The notes below the pieces were generated by a model. That model saw only the letters and a list, made by a program, of their open reading frames with translations. It was not told the origin of the DNA and did no database searches. A stretch of 10,354 nucleotides of DNA from Burkholderiaceae bacterium (lineage in GTDB: Bacteria > Pseudomonadota > Gammaproteobacteria > Burkholderiales > Burkholderiaceae), in assembly GCA_030151165.1 (NCBI GenBank), contig JASLEM010000075.1, forward strand, positions 1 to 10,354, in the 5' to 3' direction. Positions 1 through 5,984 of the stretch are shown here, in pieces. Every line of letters begins with the position of its first letter. Positions within the stretch are counted from its first letter, which is position 1. Position numbers and translations under genes: made by a program.

Positions 1-240
1 CAGGTAGTCGATGCCCTGCGCCTGCGCGATCGCGCTCTCGAGCGGCTGCGTGATGAAGCCGGCCACCGTCGCGGCGTCGGCGCCGTAGTAGGTGGTCGAG
101 ATCGTGACGACGGAGTTCTGCGTCTTCGGGTACTGGTTGACGGGCAGGCTGAACAGCGAGCGCAGCCCCAGCACGACGATCAGCAGGCTGATCACGCCGG
201 CCAGCACTGGCCGTCGGATGAATAGGTCCGTGAACTTCAT
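1..240 (-). CDS. RND multidrug efflux permease, N-terminal 80 residues (cut by window edge)
   Basis: This is the start of the inner-membrane proton/drug antiporter of a tripartite RND pump, which would export drugs or other amphiphiles through the adaptor and outer-membrane factor encoded just upstream. The first 80 residues are visible. They open with MKFTDLFIRRPVLAGV, the usual RND start (short amphipathic helix, then an RRPVLA-type motif and the first membrane helix at about 11-30). The beginning of the periplasmic porter domain follows, with YYGADAATV and a TQPLESAIA motif near 58-75. It resembles the MexI branch more than AcrB, by recall only. The ATG at 238-240 lies 10 bp after the adaptor stop. 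A GAGG ribosome site at 249-252 overlaps that stop (TGAGG), which suggests translational coupling. The rest of a gene of usually about 1,030 codons lies outside the window, so this is an edge cut and not a pseudogene. Confidence 0.93.
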   Translation of the reverse strand, partial: MKFTDLFIRRPVLAGVISLLIVVLGLRSLFSLPVNQYPKTQNSVVTISTTYYGADAATVAGFITQPLESAIAQAQGIDYL

Positions 241-250
241 GGCGTTCGCC

Positions 251-1408
251 TCAATGTTCCTGCGGGGTGGGGTTCGGGCTGTTGGCCGGCGAGATGGTGT
301 TGTCGACGACGATCCAGGTGCCGTTCTTCAGCTTGACCTGGCCGCTGGTGACGACCGTCTGGCCTTCCTTCAGGCCCTTGGCGATCGCGACCTGGTCGCC
401 GCGCGTCTCGCCGGTCGTGACGAAGGCCTGCTGCACGAAGAGGCCCGACGACGCGGCCGGGGCCGGCGCGGACGCCGCCTTGGCCGCGGCGGCGGCTTCC
501 TCGTACGTCTGAACGACGAACACGGTCGAACCGTACGGGTTGTACGTGATCGCGGTCTGCGGCAGCGTCAGGTAGTGCTTCTTGTCGCCGACGTCGACCA
601 GCGCGTTGGCGAACATGCCCGGCAGCATCTGGCGCTTGGCGTTCGTGAACGTCGCCTCGACGACGATGTTGCGCGTCGTGGTGTCGACCTTCGGGCTGAT
701 CGCGCTGATCTTGCCGGGGAACAGCACGCCGGGGAAGCCGTCGGTCGAGACGTTGACGACCTGGCCGATGGACAGGTTGCCCACTTCCTTCTGCGGCAGG
801 TTGAAGTCGACGTAGATCGGGTCGATGGTCTGCAGCGTGACGATCTTGTCGCCTGGGTTCAGGTACTGGCCGGGGTTCACGGTGGTGATGCCCAGGCGGC
901 CGGAGAACGGCGCGCGGATCGTCTTCTTGTCGATGACGGCCTGCTGCTGCGCGACGAGCGCCTTCTTGCTCTTCAGGTCGGCGAGGTCGGTGTCGACCTG
1001 CGCCTGCGCGATCGCTTGCGCGTCGAACTGGCCCTTGTCGCGCTTGAGCACGACGCCTGCGAGGTCGGCGGCGGCCTGCAGCGAGAGCAGCTGCGCCTTC
1101 TCGGTGTCGGCGTTGAGCTCGACGAGCACGTCGCCCTTCTTGATGTCCTGGCCCGACTTGAACGCGATCTCGCGCACCTGGCCCGCGATCTCGGTCGTGA
1201 CGTCGACGCCGCGCACCGGCAGCACGCTGCCGACGGCCGACAGCTGGGGCTGCCACTCGAGCGCCGCGACCTTGGTCGTCGTGACCGTCTGCGGCGCGGG
1301 CTTCGGCGCCGAGGCGATCAGGGTCTTGATGTGCAGCGCGAAGCCGCCGGCCAGGATCAGCAACAGCACCACCAACCCGCCAATCATGATGAGCATCCGC
1401 TTCGTCAT
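251..1408 (-). CDS. RND efflux periplasmic adaptor (membrane fusion protein, MexH-like)
   Basis: This 385-residue adaptor would bridge the inner-membrane permease and the outer-membrane channel. Residues 5-25 are one hydrophobic N-terminal anchor; I see no lipobox. Next come a first barrel-sandwich half (about 62-100, with EIAGQVREI and KKGDVLVEL), a short Ala/Gln-rich helical hairpin (about 101-162), the second sandwich half (IRAPFSGRLGI at 164-174, then NPGQYLNPGDK), and a beta-barrel and membrane-proximal domain containing LPGMFAN (262-268). A low-complexity Ala/Pro stretch at about 304-322 interrupts the C-terminal part. An in-frame ATG exists at 1456, but I chose the ATG at 1406-1408. 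A good GGAGA site (1416-1420) sits 7 bp before it, and the protein then begins directly with the membrane anchor. It is the middle gene of the operon, with 102 bp to the outer-membrane factor and 10 bp to the permease. Confidence 0.93.
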   Translation of the reverse strand: MTKRMLIMIGGLVVLLLILAGGFALHIKTLIASAPKPAPQTVTTTKVAALEWQPQLSAVGSVLPVRGVDVTTEIAGQVREIAFKSGQDIKKGDVLVELNADTEKAQLLSLQAAADLAGVVLKRDKGQFDAQAIAQAQVDTDLADLKSKKALVAQQQAVIDKKTIRAPFSGRLGITTVNPGQYLNPGDKIVTLQTIDPIYVDFNLPQKEVGNLSIGQVVNVSTDGFPGVLFPGKISAISPKVDTTTRNIVVEATFTNAKRQMLPGMFANALVDVGDKKHYLTLPQTAITYNPYGSTVFVVQTYEEAAAAAKAASAPAPAASSGLFVQQAFVTTGETRGDQVAIAKGLKEGQTVVTSGQVKLKNGTWIVVDNTISPANSPNPTPQEH

Positions 1409-1415
1409 GTTCTTC

Positions 1416-1420
1416 TCTCC
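1416..1420 (-). promoter_or_regulatory. Ribosome binding site deciding the adaptor start
   Basis: GGAGA on the minus strand lies 7 bp before the ATG at 1406-1408. The in-frame upstream ATG at 1454-1456 would add 16 residues ahead of the membrane anchor, so this site favours the shorter protein. Confidence 0.7.
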
Positions 1421-1456
1421 AGCTAATTCGTATTCGATGTTCGTCGCGCCCGGCAA

Positions 1457-1472
1457 GACGGCCGTGGCCGTC
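1457..1472. repeat. Perfect inverted repeat in the outer-membrane factor/adaptor gap
   Basis: The sequence GACGGCC-GT-GGCCGTC is a perfect 7-bp dyad around 2 bp. In RNA it would form about a 6-bp stem with a 4-nt loop. It lies in the 102-bp gap between the outer-membrane factor stop and the adaptor start, about 50 bp before the adaptor ATG. No T-run follows on the minus strand, so an intrinsic terminator is unlikely. An mRNA-stabilising or processing hairpin that adjusts the gene ratio is possible but unproven. Confidence 0.4.
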
Positions 1473-1510
1473 GTGTCGGGTGCAGGAAGGATGTCAGTCC
1501 GCGAGGACGC

Positions 1511-3049
1511 TCAACGCGCGGCGCCGCTGGCCGGCGACGGGGTGGCGAGGGCCACCGCGTCCGGCGAGTTCCACCAGCCGCCGCCGAGCGCCTGGAACAG
1601 CGCCGCGGTGTCGGTGTAGCGCGCGGCCTGCGCCTGCACGAGCGCGGTGCGCGTCTGCAGGTACGTGCGTTGCGCGTCGAGCGAGGCCAGGTAGCTCACC
1701 GCGCCGAGCTGGTACTGCCGCACGACGAGGTCGAGCGACTCCTTCGCCAGCGATTCGGCCTGCGCGTCCAGGCGCAGGGCCTCGGCGTCGGTGTCGATCG
1801 CGCGCAGCGCGTTCGCGACGCCCAGGAACGCGTTCAGCACCGTGCTCTGGTACTGCGCGTTGGCGGCGTCGTACGCGGCGACCGCGGCCCGCTTCTTCGC
1901 CTGCAGCGCGCCGCCGTTGAAGATCGGCTGCGTCAGGCCGGCCAGCAGGTTCCAGCCGGTGGTGCCGGTGTTGAACAGCTTGTCGAGCTTCAGGCTCTGG
2001 CGGTCGACGCCGCCGCTGAGCGTGATCTGCGGATAGAGGTTCGCGGTCGCGACCCCGATCTGCGCACTCGCTTCGTGCAGCGCGGCCTCGCTCGCGCGCA
2101 CGTCCGGGCGCTGGCGCACCAGGGCGGACGGCACGCTGACCGGCAGGTCGTGCGGCAGGTTCAGCGAATCGAGGTCGAACGTCGGCAGGCCGGCGTCGCC
2201 CGGCAGGCGGCCGGCGAGCACCGCGAGCTGGTGGCGCGTCTGCGCGAGCGCCTTCTGCAGCACGGGCAGCTGGGACTGCGTCTGCGCGACGAGCGTCTGC
2301 TGCTGCAGCACCGCCGAGCGGGCGAGGGCGCCGAGCTGCACCTGCTTCGTGATCACGTCGAGCGACTTGCTCTCCGCGTCGACGACGTCCTGCGTGGACT
2401 TCAGCTGCGCGCGCAGCGAGGCTTCCTGGATCGCGGTGGCGACGACGCTGGACGTCAGGCTGAGCCAGGTGGCCTCGACCTGGAAGCGCTGCGCGTCGAT
2501 CTGCGCCTTCACGCCCTCGAGCTCGCGCCGGTTGGCGCCGAAGACGTCGAGCGTGTAGGAGACGTCGAGCCCCGCGGTGAACAGGTTGGTGGTGAAGCCG
2601 GCCGGCTCGCCGGGGGCCTGGGCGATCGGGAAGCGCTCGCGCGCGGCCTGCAGGCTGGCGCTGACGGACGGGAACACCTTCGAGCCGTAGTCGGCGCGGT
2701 AGTTCTCCTCGGCCTGGCGCAGGTTCGCCTGCGCGGCGGCGATCGTCGGGCTGTTGGCGAGGGCGGAGCGCACCAGCGCGTCCAGCGGGGCGGAATGGAA
2801 CGTTTCCCACCACGTGGCGGAGATGTCCTGCCCGTCGACGAAGTGCTGCGCCGCGCCGGCCGTGCCGGGCGCGCTGGCGGTCTGCGCCGGCAACGGGGCC
2901 GGCGTGTACGGGTGGCTCGCGTCGGCCACCTTCGGGGCGTCCGGCGCGTGGAAGTCCGGCCCGACGGCACACGCCGCCAGCGCCATGCCGATGCCGATGC
3001 TCAGCGCGGTGGCGCGCCAGGGCGGGCGTCGGAGGATCTCGTAACTCAT
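1511..3049 (-). CDS. Outer-membrane efflux lipoprotein (NodT/OprM family channel)
   Basis: This 512-residue protein is the outer-membrane exit channel of the RND pump encoded downstream. The N-terminus is a lipoprotein signal: basic residues, a hydrophobic stretch, then the lipobox LAAC with Cys27 as the lipidated residue. CAVGPDFHAP follows, which is typical of NodT-family efflux lipoproteins. Two outer-membrane-efflux repeats are visible: the first with SALANSPTIAAAQANLRQAEENY near 90-120, the second with LVRQRPDVRASEAALHEASAQIGVA near 310-335. The YPQITLSGG motif follows each helix bundle as expected. Length is normal for the family. The ATG at 3047-3049 has a strong GAGGAG site 5 bp upstream (3055-3060). 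It is the first gene of the operon, an order (channel, adaptor, permease) different from the more common adaptor-permease-channel arrangement. The promoter should lie in 3061-3200. Confidence 0.94.
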   Translation of the reverse strand: MSYEILRRPPWRATALSIGIGMALAACAVGPDFHAPDAPKVADASHPYTPAPLPAQTASAPGTAGAAQHFVDGQDISATWWETFHSAPLDALVRSALANSPTIAAAQANLRQAEENYRADYGSKVFPSVSASLQAARERFPIAQAPGEPAGFTTNLFTAGLDVSYTLDVFGANRRELEGVKAQIDAQRFQVEATWLSLTSSVVATAIQEASLRAQLKSTQDVVDAESKSLDVITKQVQLGALARSAVLQQQTLVAQTQSQLPVLQKALAQTRHQLAVLAGRLPGDAGLPTFDLDSLNLPHDLPVSVPSALVRQRPDVRASEAALHEASAQIGVATANLYPQITLSGGVDRQSLKLDKLFNTGTTGWNLLAGLTQPIFNGGALQAKKRAAVAAYDAANAQYQSTVLNAFLGVANALRAIDTDAEALRLDAQAESLAKESLDLVVRQYQLGAVSYLASLDAQRTYLQTRTALVQAQAARYTDTAALFQALGGGWWNSPDAVALATPSPASGAAR

Positions 3050-3144
3050 TCCTGCTCCTCTTTATACGTGCTCGGCCGCATGGGTAATGCGGTCGATTGC
3101 GCGGCATGGTAGTCGGGTTTTCCCGCTTTGCGCGCGATGCCCCC

Positions 3145-3200
3145 ATGAATTTACTGCCTAAGCAATGATTGCCTTGCCTTGTATTCGGGACTGTGAACAA
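3145..3200 (-). promoter_or_regulatory. Candidate promoter/operator of the efflux operon
   Basis: This is the only AT-richer stretch upstream of the efflux operon. On the minus strand TAAATT (3153-3148) matches four of six bases of the -10 consensus; no good -35 is present at the right spacing. Just upstream is the imperfect dyad AAGCAAT-G-ATTGCCT (3160-3174, one mismatched pair). It would cover the -35/-10 spacer, where a repressor of TetR or MarR type usually binds. The overlapping direct repeat TTGCCTTGCCTTG lies at 3169-3177 and just beyond. This assignment rests on pattern only. Confidence 0.3.
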
Positions 3201-3312
3201 AGCAAGGAGCGCACCGCCGGATCGGCCGCCGACCGACCGCGCGTGGAACCGTTTCCGGTCCGCGACAGCCGCGCAGCATCGCCGACCGTGGCCGCGTCGC
3301 CCACCGGAATTC

Positions 3313-3342
3313 GACGAACGAACGATCTCGCGGGGCGAATGG
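3313..3342 (-). promoter_or_regulatory. Possible LytTR-type direct repeat (weaker copy)
   Basis: On the minus strand CCATTCGCC (3342-3334) and TCGTTCGTC (3321-3313) are separated by exactly 12 bp. This is the same geometry as the better site at 5062-5091. The second half-site differs from the known AlgR core CCGTTCGTC only at the first base. The first half-site has ATT where LytTR sites normally keep GTT, which weakens the call. It lies 264 bp or more before the outer-membrane factor start and 107-136 bp before the solute-binding protein start, so it could serve either gene. Confidence 0.3.
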
Positions 3343-3448
3343 CGCCGCCGCAAGGGCACCGGCGGCGGCGCGGGTTGATCCGCACGCGGGCGCTCGTGCG
3401 CTGCGCCTATGCTCTCACGCTTCCCGCGAACGGTACCCGACGCCCTTC

Positions 3449-5047
3449 ATGACATCGATGCCCCAGTCGTTCCCGCCCGGACTCCTGCGCTTCGTGGCCT
3501 GCGCCGCCCTGGCGATGACGGCCGTCGCGTCGCAGGCGCAGACGCTGCGCTGGTCGAGCCAGGGCGATCCGCAGACGATGGATCCGTTCTCGCAGAACGA
3601 GGGCCTGACGAACGCGTTCAACGGCCAGATCTACGAGACGCTGGTGGCGCGCGACCGGCAGATGAACATCGTCCCGCAGCTCGCCACCGGGTGGAAGCAG
3701 GACAGCCCGACGAAGTGGACGTTCAAGCTGCGCCACGGCGTGAAGTTCCAGGACGGGCGGCCGTTCACGGCGGACGACGTCGTGTTCTCGGTCAACCGGG
3801 CGCGCGCGAAGACCTCGCAGATCGCCGGCTACGCCACGCCGCTGGGCGAGCCGCGAAAGGTCGACGACGACACCGTCGAATTCGTCGCGACGCAGTTCGA
3901 CGCCGTGTTCCTGCAGCACCTGAACACGGTGTTCATCATGAGCAAGTCGTGGTGCGAGGAGCACAAGGCGACGCGGCCGCAGGACTTCTCGGCGCGCGAG
4001 GAGACCTACACCGCGCTCAACGCGAACGGCACCGGCCCGTACATGCTCGCGAGCCGCCAGCCCGACGTGCGCACCGTGCTCCGGCGCAACCCGAACTACT
4101 GGGGGCGCATCGAGGGCAACGTGCAGGAGGTGGTGTACACGCCGATCCGCAACAACGGCACGCGCATGGCGGCGCTGCTGTCGCACGAGGTCGACTTCGT
4201 CCTCGACCCGCCGCCCGCCGACGTCGAGCGCCTGCGCGCCAACCCGGGGCTGCAGGTGGTCGACGGCGTCGAGAACCGCGTCCTGTTCATCGGCATGGAC
4301 CAGGCGCGCGACGAGCTGCTGTACTCGAGCGTGAAGGGCCGCAACCCGTTCAAGGACGTGCGTGTGCGCAAGGCGCTGTACCAGGCGATCGACATCGACC
4401 TGATCCGCACGCGCCTCATGAACGGCCTGGCGGCACCGACCGGCGCGGTGATGCCGTCGCCGCGCGGCACCGAGGCCGACCCCGATGCCGAGAAGCGCCT
4501 GCCGTTCGACCTCGACGCCGCGCGGAAGGGCCTGGCCGCCGCCGGCTACGCGGACGGCTTCGAGGTGACGCTCGACTGCCCCAACAACCGCTACATCAAC
4601 GACGAGCGCCTGTGCCTGGCGCTGGCGTCGATGTGGGCGCGGATCAACGTGAGGGTGCGCGTCAACACGATGCCGCGCACCACCTACTTCCCCAAGCTCG
4701 ACAAGCTCGACACCAGCCTCTACCTGCTCGGCTGGGGCAGCGCGATCACCGACCCCGAGACCATCTTCACGCCGATCTACCGCAACCGCGGCGCCAACGG
4801 CGTGGGCGCGTTCAACTACGGCGACTCGCGCGACGACACGCTCGACGCGCTCGCCGCCGCGTCGAGCCACGAGACCGACCCGGCCCGGCGCGCCGCGTTG
4901 ATCCGGCAGGTGCTGGAGCGCCAGGGCGAGCAGCTGCACGCGCTGCCGCTGTACCGCCAGGTGATCCCGTGGGCCGCGTGGAAGAACGTGACGTTCGTGC
5001 ACCGGCCGGACAACTGGCTGGAGGTGTCCTGGATCACCGTCCGCTAG
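3449..5047 (+). CDS. ABC transporter solute-binding protein, family 5 (peptide/nickel/opine type)
   Basis: This 532-residue periplasmic binding protein would deliver a peptide-like or related solute to an ABC importer. A Sec signal peptide is visible (about 12-30, ending AVASQA), with cleavage probably just before QTLRW. The mature protein has the family-5 opening: DPQTMDPF, IYETLVARD, then IVPQLATGW, TFKLRHGVKFQDGRPFTADDVVFS at about 91-114. A later cysteine pair, Cys377 and Cys389 in a CPNNRYINDERLC block, fits the conserved disulfide of DppA-like proteins. No permease or ATPase genes are adjacent, so it is an orphan here; the substrate cannot be read from the sequence. The ATG at 3449 is poorly supported by a ribosome site, and an in-frame ATG at 3458 is equally possible. 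A TATGCT element at 3408-3413 is a weak candidate -10 without a matching -35. Confidence 0.92.
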   Translation: MTSMPQSFPPGLLRFVACAALAMTAVASQAQTLRWSSQGDPQTMDPFSQNEGLTNAFNGQIYETLVARDRQMNIVPQLATGWKQDSPTKWTFKLRHGVKFQDGRPFTADDVVFSVNRARAKTSQIAGYATPLGEPRKVDDDTVEFVATQFDAVFLQHLNTVFIMSKSWCEEHKATRPQDFSAREETYTALNANGTGPYMLASRQPDVRTVLRRNPNYWGRIEGNVQEVVYTPIRNNGTRMAALLSHEVDFVLDPPPADVERLRANPGLQVVDGVENRVLFIGMDQARDELLYSSVKGRNPFKDVRVRKALYQAIDIDLIRTRLMNGLAAPTGAVMPSPRGTEADPDAEKRLPFDLDAARKGLAAAGYADGFEVTLDCPNNRYINDERLCLALASMWARINVRVRVNTMPRTTYFPKLDKLDTSLYLLGWGSAITDPETIFTPIYRNRGANGVGAFNYGDSRDDTLDALAAASSHETDPARRAALIRQVLERQGEQLHALPLYRQVIPWAAWKNVTFVHRPDNWLEVSWITVR

Positions 5048-5061
5048 GGCGCAGGCGGCCG

Positions 5062-5091
5062 TCGTTCGCCGATCCGCGGCCGCCGTTCGCC
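5062..5091 (+). promoter_or_regulatory. Probable LytTR response-regulator binding site (direct repeat)
   Basis: TCGTTCGCC (5062-5070) and CCGTTCGCC (5083-5091) are direct repeats separated by 12 bp, giving a 21-bp period. They sit inside a longer 17-bp repeat (5056-5072 and 5077-5093) with one mismatch. Established knowledge: LytTR regulators bind two 9-bp direct repeats with about 12-13 bp between them, and AlgR recognises CCGTTCGTC-like boxes. The site is 76 bp before the LiaF-like gene, whose operon ends with a LytTR regulator, so autoregulation is the natural reading. Caveat: an 8-bp inverted repeat (GGCGGCCG at 5054-5061, CGGCCGCC at 5077-5084) overlaps it, but does not explain the CGTTCGCCGA half. 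Confidence 0.6.
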
Positions 5092-5123
5092 GAAAAGGCG
5101 ATGCGGGGCCGGCGCGGCTCGGT

Positions 5124-5129
5124 CATCCT
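5124..5129 (+). promoter_or_regulatory. Weak candidate -10 for the LiaF-like operon
   Basis: CATCCT keeps the A at position 2 and T at position 6 of a -10 element. It lies 32 bp downstream of the direct repeat, with no recognisable -35 (ATGCGG at 5101-5106). An activator-dependent promoter often looks like this, but in GC-rich DNA the match alone is weak. Confidence 0.2.
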
Positions 5130-5166
5130 GACGACACCCGTGACATTCCCTTCAGGACGTGATCCC

Positions 5167-5967
5167 ATGAGCCCCGAACTTCCCGAGCCCGCGCCGGACT
5201 CGCGCCCCTTCGATGACTACCACCGCCACCACCGCGGCAGCCGAGTCTTCATCGGGCTGATCGTCATCGTCGTCGGCGTGATCGCGTTGCTGGACAACCT
5301 GCACGTCATCGACGGCCACGCGCTGCAGGCCTGGTGGCCGATGGTGTTCGTCGCCATCGGGCTCTCGAAGATCTTCAGCCGCGGCTGGCACTCGAGCCCG
5401 ATCTTCGGCACCGTGCTGGTCGCGCTCGGCGCGGCGCTGACGGCGCAGAACCTGGGCTACGTCCACCTCGACTGGCGCGCGCTGTGGCCGGCGCTCGTGA
5501 TCCTCGGCGGCGTGATGATCGTGGTGCGCTCGTTCTTCCCGCACCGCCGCCGCCCGGGCTGGCGCGCCGGGCGTGGCGGGCGGCGCGGCCGCTGCGGCCC
5601 CGGCGGCCGGCGGCAGTTCCGCCAGTCGCAGATCGACCACGGCAACGCGCTGAACATCAAGACCGCGTTCAGCGGCACCTCGCTGCGCAACGACTCGCAG
5701 GACTTCAAGGGCGGCGACATCGACCTCTCGCTCGCCGGCCTCGAGCTCGACCTGCGCCAGGCCTCGATCGTCGGCGAGGCCGAGCTGCGCATCTCCGCGA
5801 TGATGAGCGGCATCGAGATCCGCGTGCCGACCGACTGGCAGGTCGCCGTCCACGGCGTGCCGACGATGGGCGGTGTCGAGGATCGCACCGTCCCGCCGAT
5901 GAACCCGGCCAAGCGGCTCGTGATCCGCGCCGAGATCGTCATGGGCGGCCTCAACATCACGAACTGA
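5167..5967 (+). CDS. LiaF-like four-helix membrane protein (LiaI/LiaF-type N-terminus plus LiaF C-terminal domain)
   Basis: This 266-residue protein has a soluble acidic N-terminus with a His-rich DDYHRHHRG patch (16-24). Four predicted membrane helices follow (about 27-43, 55-70, 78-95 and 105-121), with the short WWPMVFVAIGL and LWPALVILGG motifs typical of the LiaI/LiaF-like (DUF5668) membrane unit. Residues 126-152 form a strikingly Arg/Gly-rich linker. The C-terminal part (about 160-266) has the repetitive beta pattern of the LiaF C-terminal domain: FSGTSLRNDSQDFKGG, an IDLSLAGLELDLRQA repeat, and GGVEDRT near 235. In Firmicutes LiaF inhibits the LiaS kinase in cell-envelope stress. Here the partner kinase and regulator are of a different class, encoded 17 bp downstream, so a sensory or inhibitory role is inferred. 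The ATG at 5167 has an AGGA site 9 bp upstream. Confidence 0.85.
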   Translation: MSPELPEPAPDSRPFDDYHRHHRGSRVFIGLIVIVVGVIALLDNLHVIDGHALQAWWPMVFVAIGLSKIFSRGWHSSPIFGTVLVALGAALTAQNLGYVHLDWRALWPALVILGGVMIVVRSFFPHRRRPGWRAGRGGRRGRCGPGGRRQFRQSQIDHGNALNIKTAFSGTSLRNDSQDFKGGDIDLSLAGLELDLRQASIVGEAELRISAMMSGIEIRVPTDWQVAVHGVPTMGGVEDRTVPPMNPAKRLVIRAEIVMGGLNITN

Positions 5968-5984
5968 CGGATACCCCCACCTGC

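Larger units (their letters stand above)
3050..3448. other. Divergent intergenic region between the efflux operon and the solute-binding protein gene
   Basis: These 399 bp separate two divergent genes. I see no credible gene here: short open frames exist, but they lack family features and ribosome sites and are Arg/Pro-rich in the way of GC-rich non-coding frames. From 3145 to 3200 there is a clearly AT-richer island with an imperfect dyad, probably the efflux promoter. At 3313-3342 there is a LytTR-like direct repeat on the minus strand, and a single matching half-site at 3425-3433. A small CGGG-TTTT-CCCG hairpin lies at 3114-3125. No regulator gene for the pump is encoded here. Confidence 0.7.

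Noticed and set aside
1..240. Truncated RND permease as a pseudogene
   Set aside because: The frame is intact up to the window edge; the truncation is due to the window boundary only.
92..1426. Long open frame on the plus strand across the adaptor gene
   Set aside because: Its translation is Arg/Asp/Leu-biased low-complexity with no family motif; it is antisense to a well-supported adaptor and arises from high GC content.
3114..3125. CGGG-TTTT-CCCG mini-hairpin
   Set aside because: A 4-bp stem is too short to mean much in GC-rich DNA and it is not followed by a T-run.
3375..3413. TTGATC and TATGCT as a promoter for the solute-binding protein gene
   Set aside because: The spacing is 27 bp, far from the usual 16-18; the TATGCT is kept only as a weak lone -10 candidate.
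3165..3452. Short open frames on both strands in the divergent intergenic region
   Set aside because: No ribosome site, no family similarity that I recognise, and composition like the other shadow frames.
3407..5002. 531-codon open frame on the minus strand
   Set aside because: It lies opposite the solute-binding protein gene and its protein is a His/Arg/Val/Glu-rich shadow without recognisable domains.
5054..5084. Inverted repeat GGCGGCCG/CGGCCGCC as a terminator for the solute-binding protein gene
   Set aside because: The loop is 15 nt and no T-run follows; the direct-repeat reading with the LytTR spacing explains more of the sequence.
3409..5166. N-terminal extension of the LiaF-like frame back to 3409
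   Set aside because: The frame is open by chance through the solute-binding protein gene; the translated extension is Arg/Ala/Pro-rich. The ATG at 5167 has a ribosome site and gives a normal LiaF-like protein.
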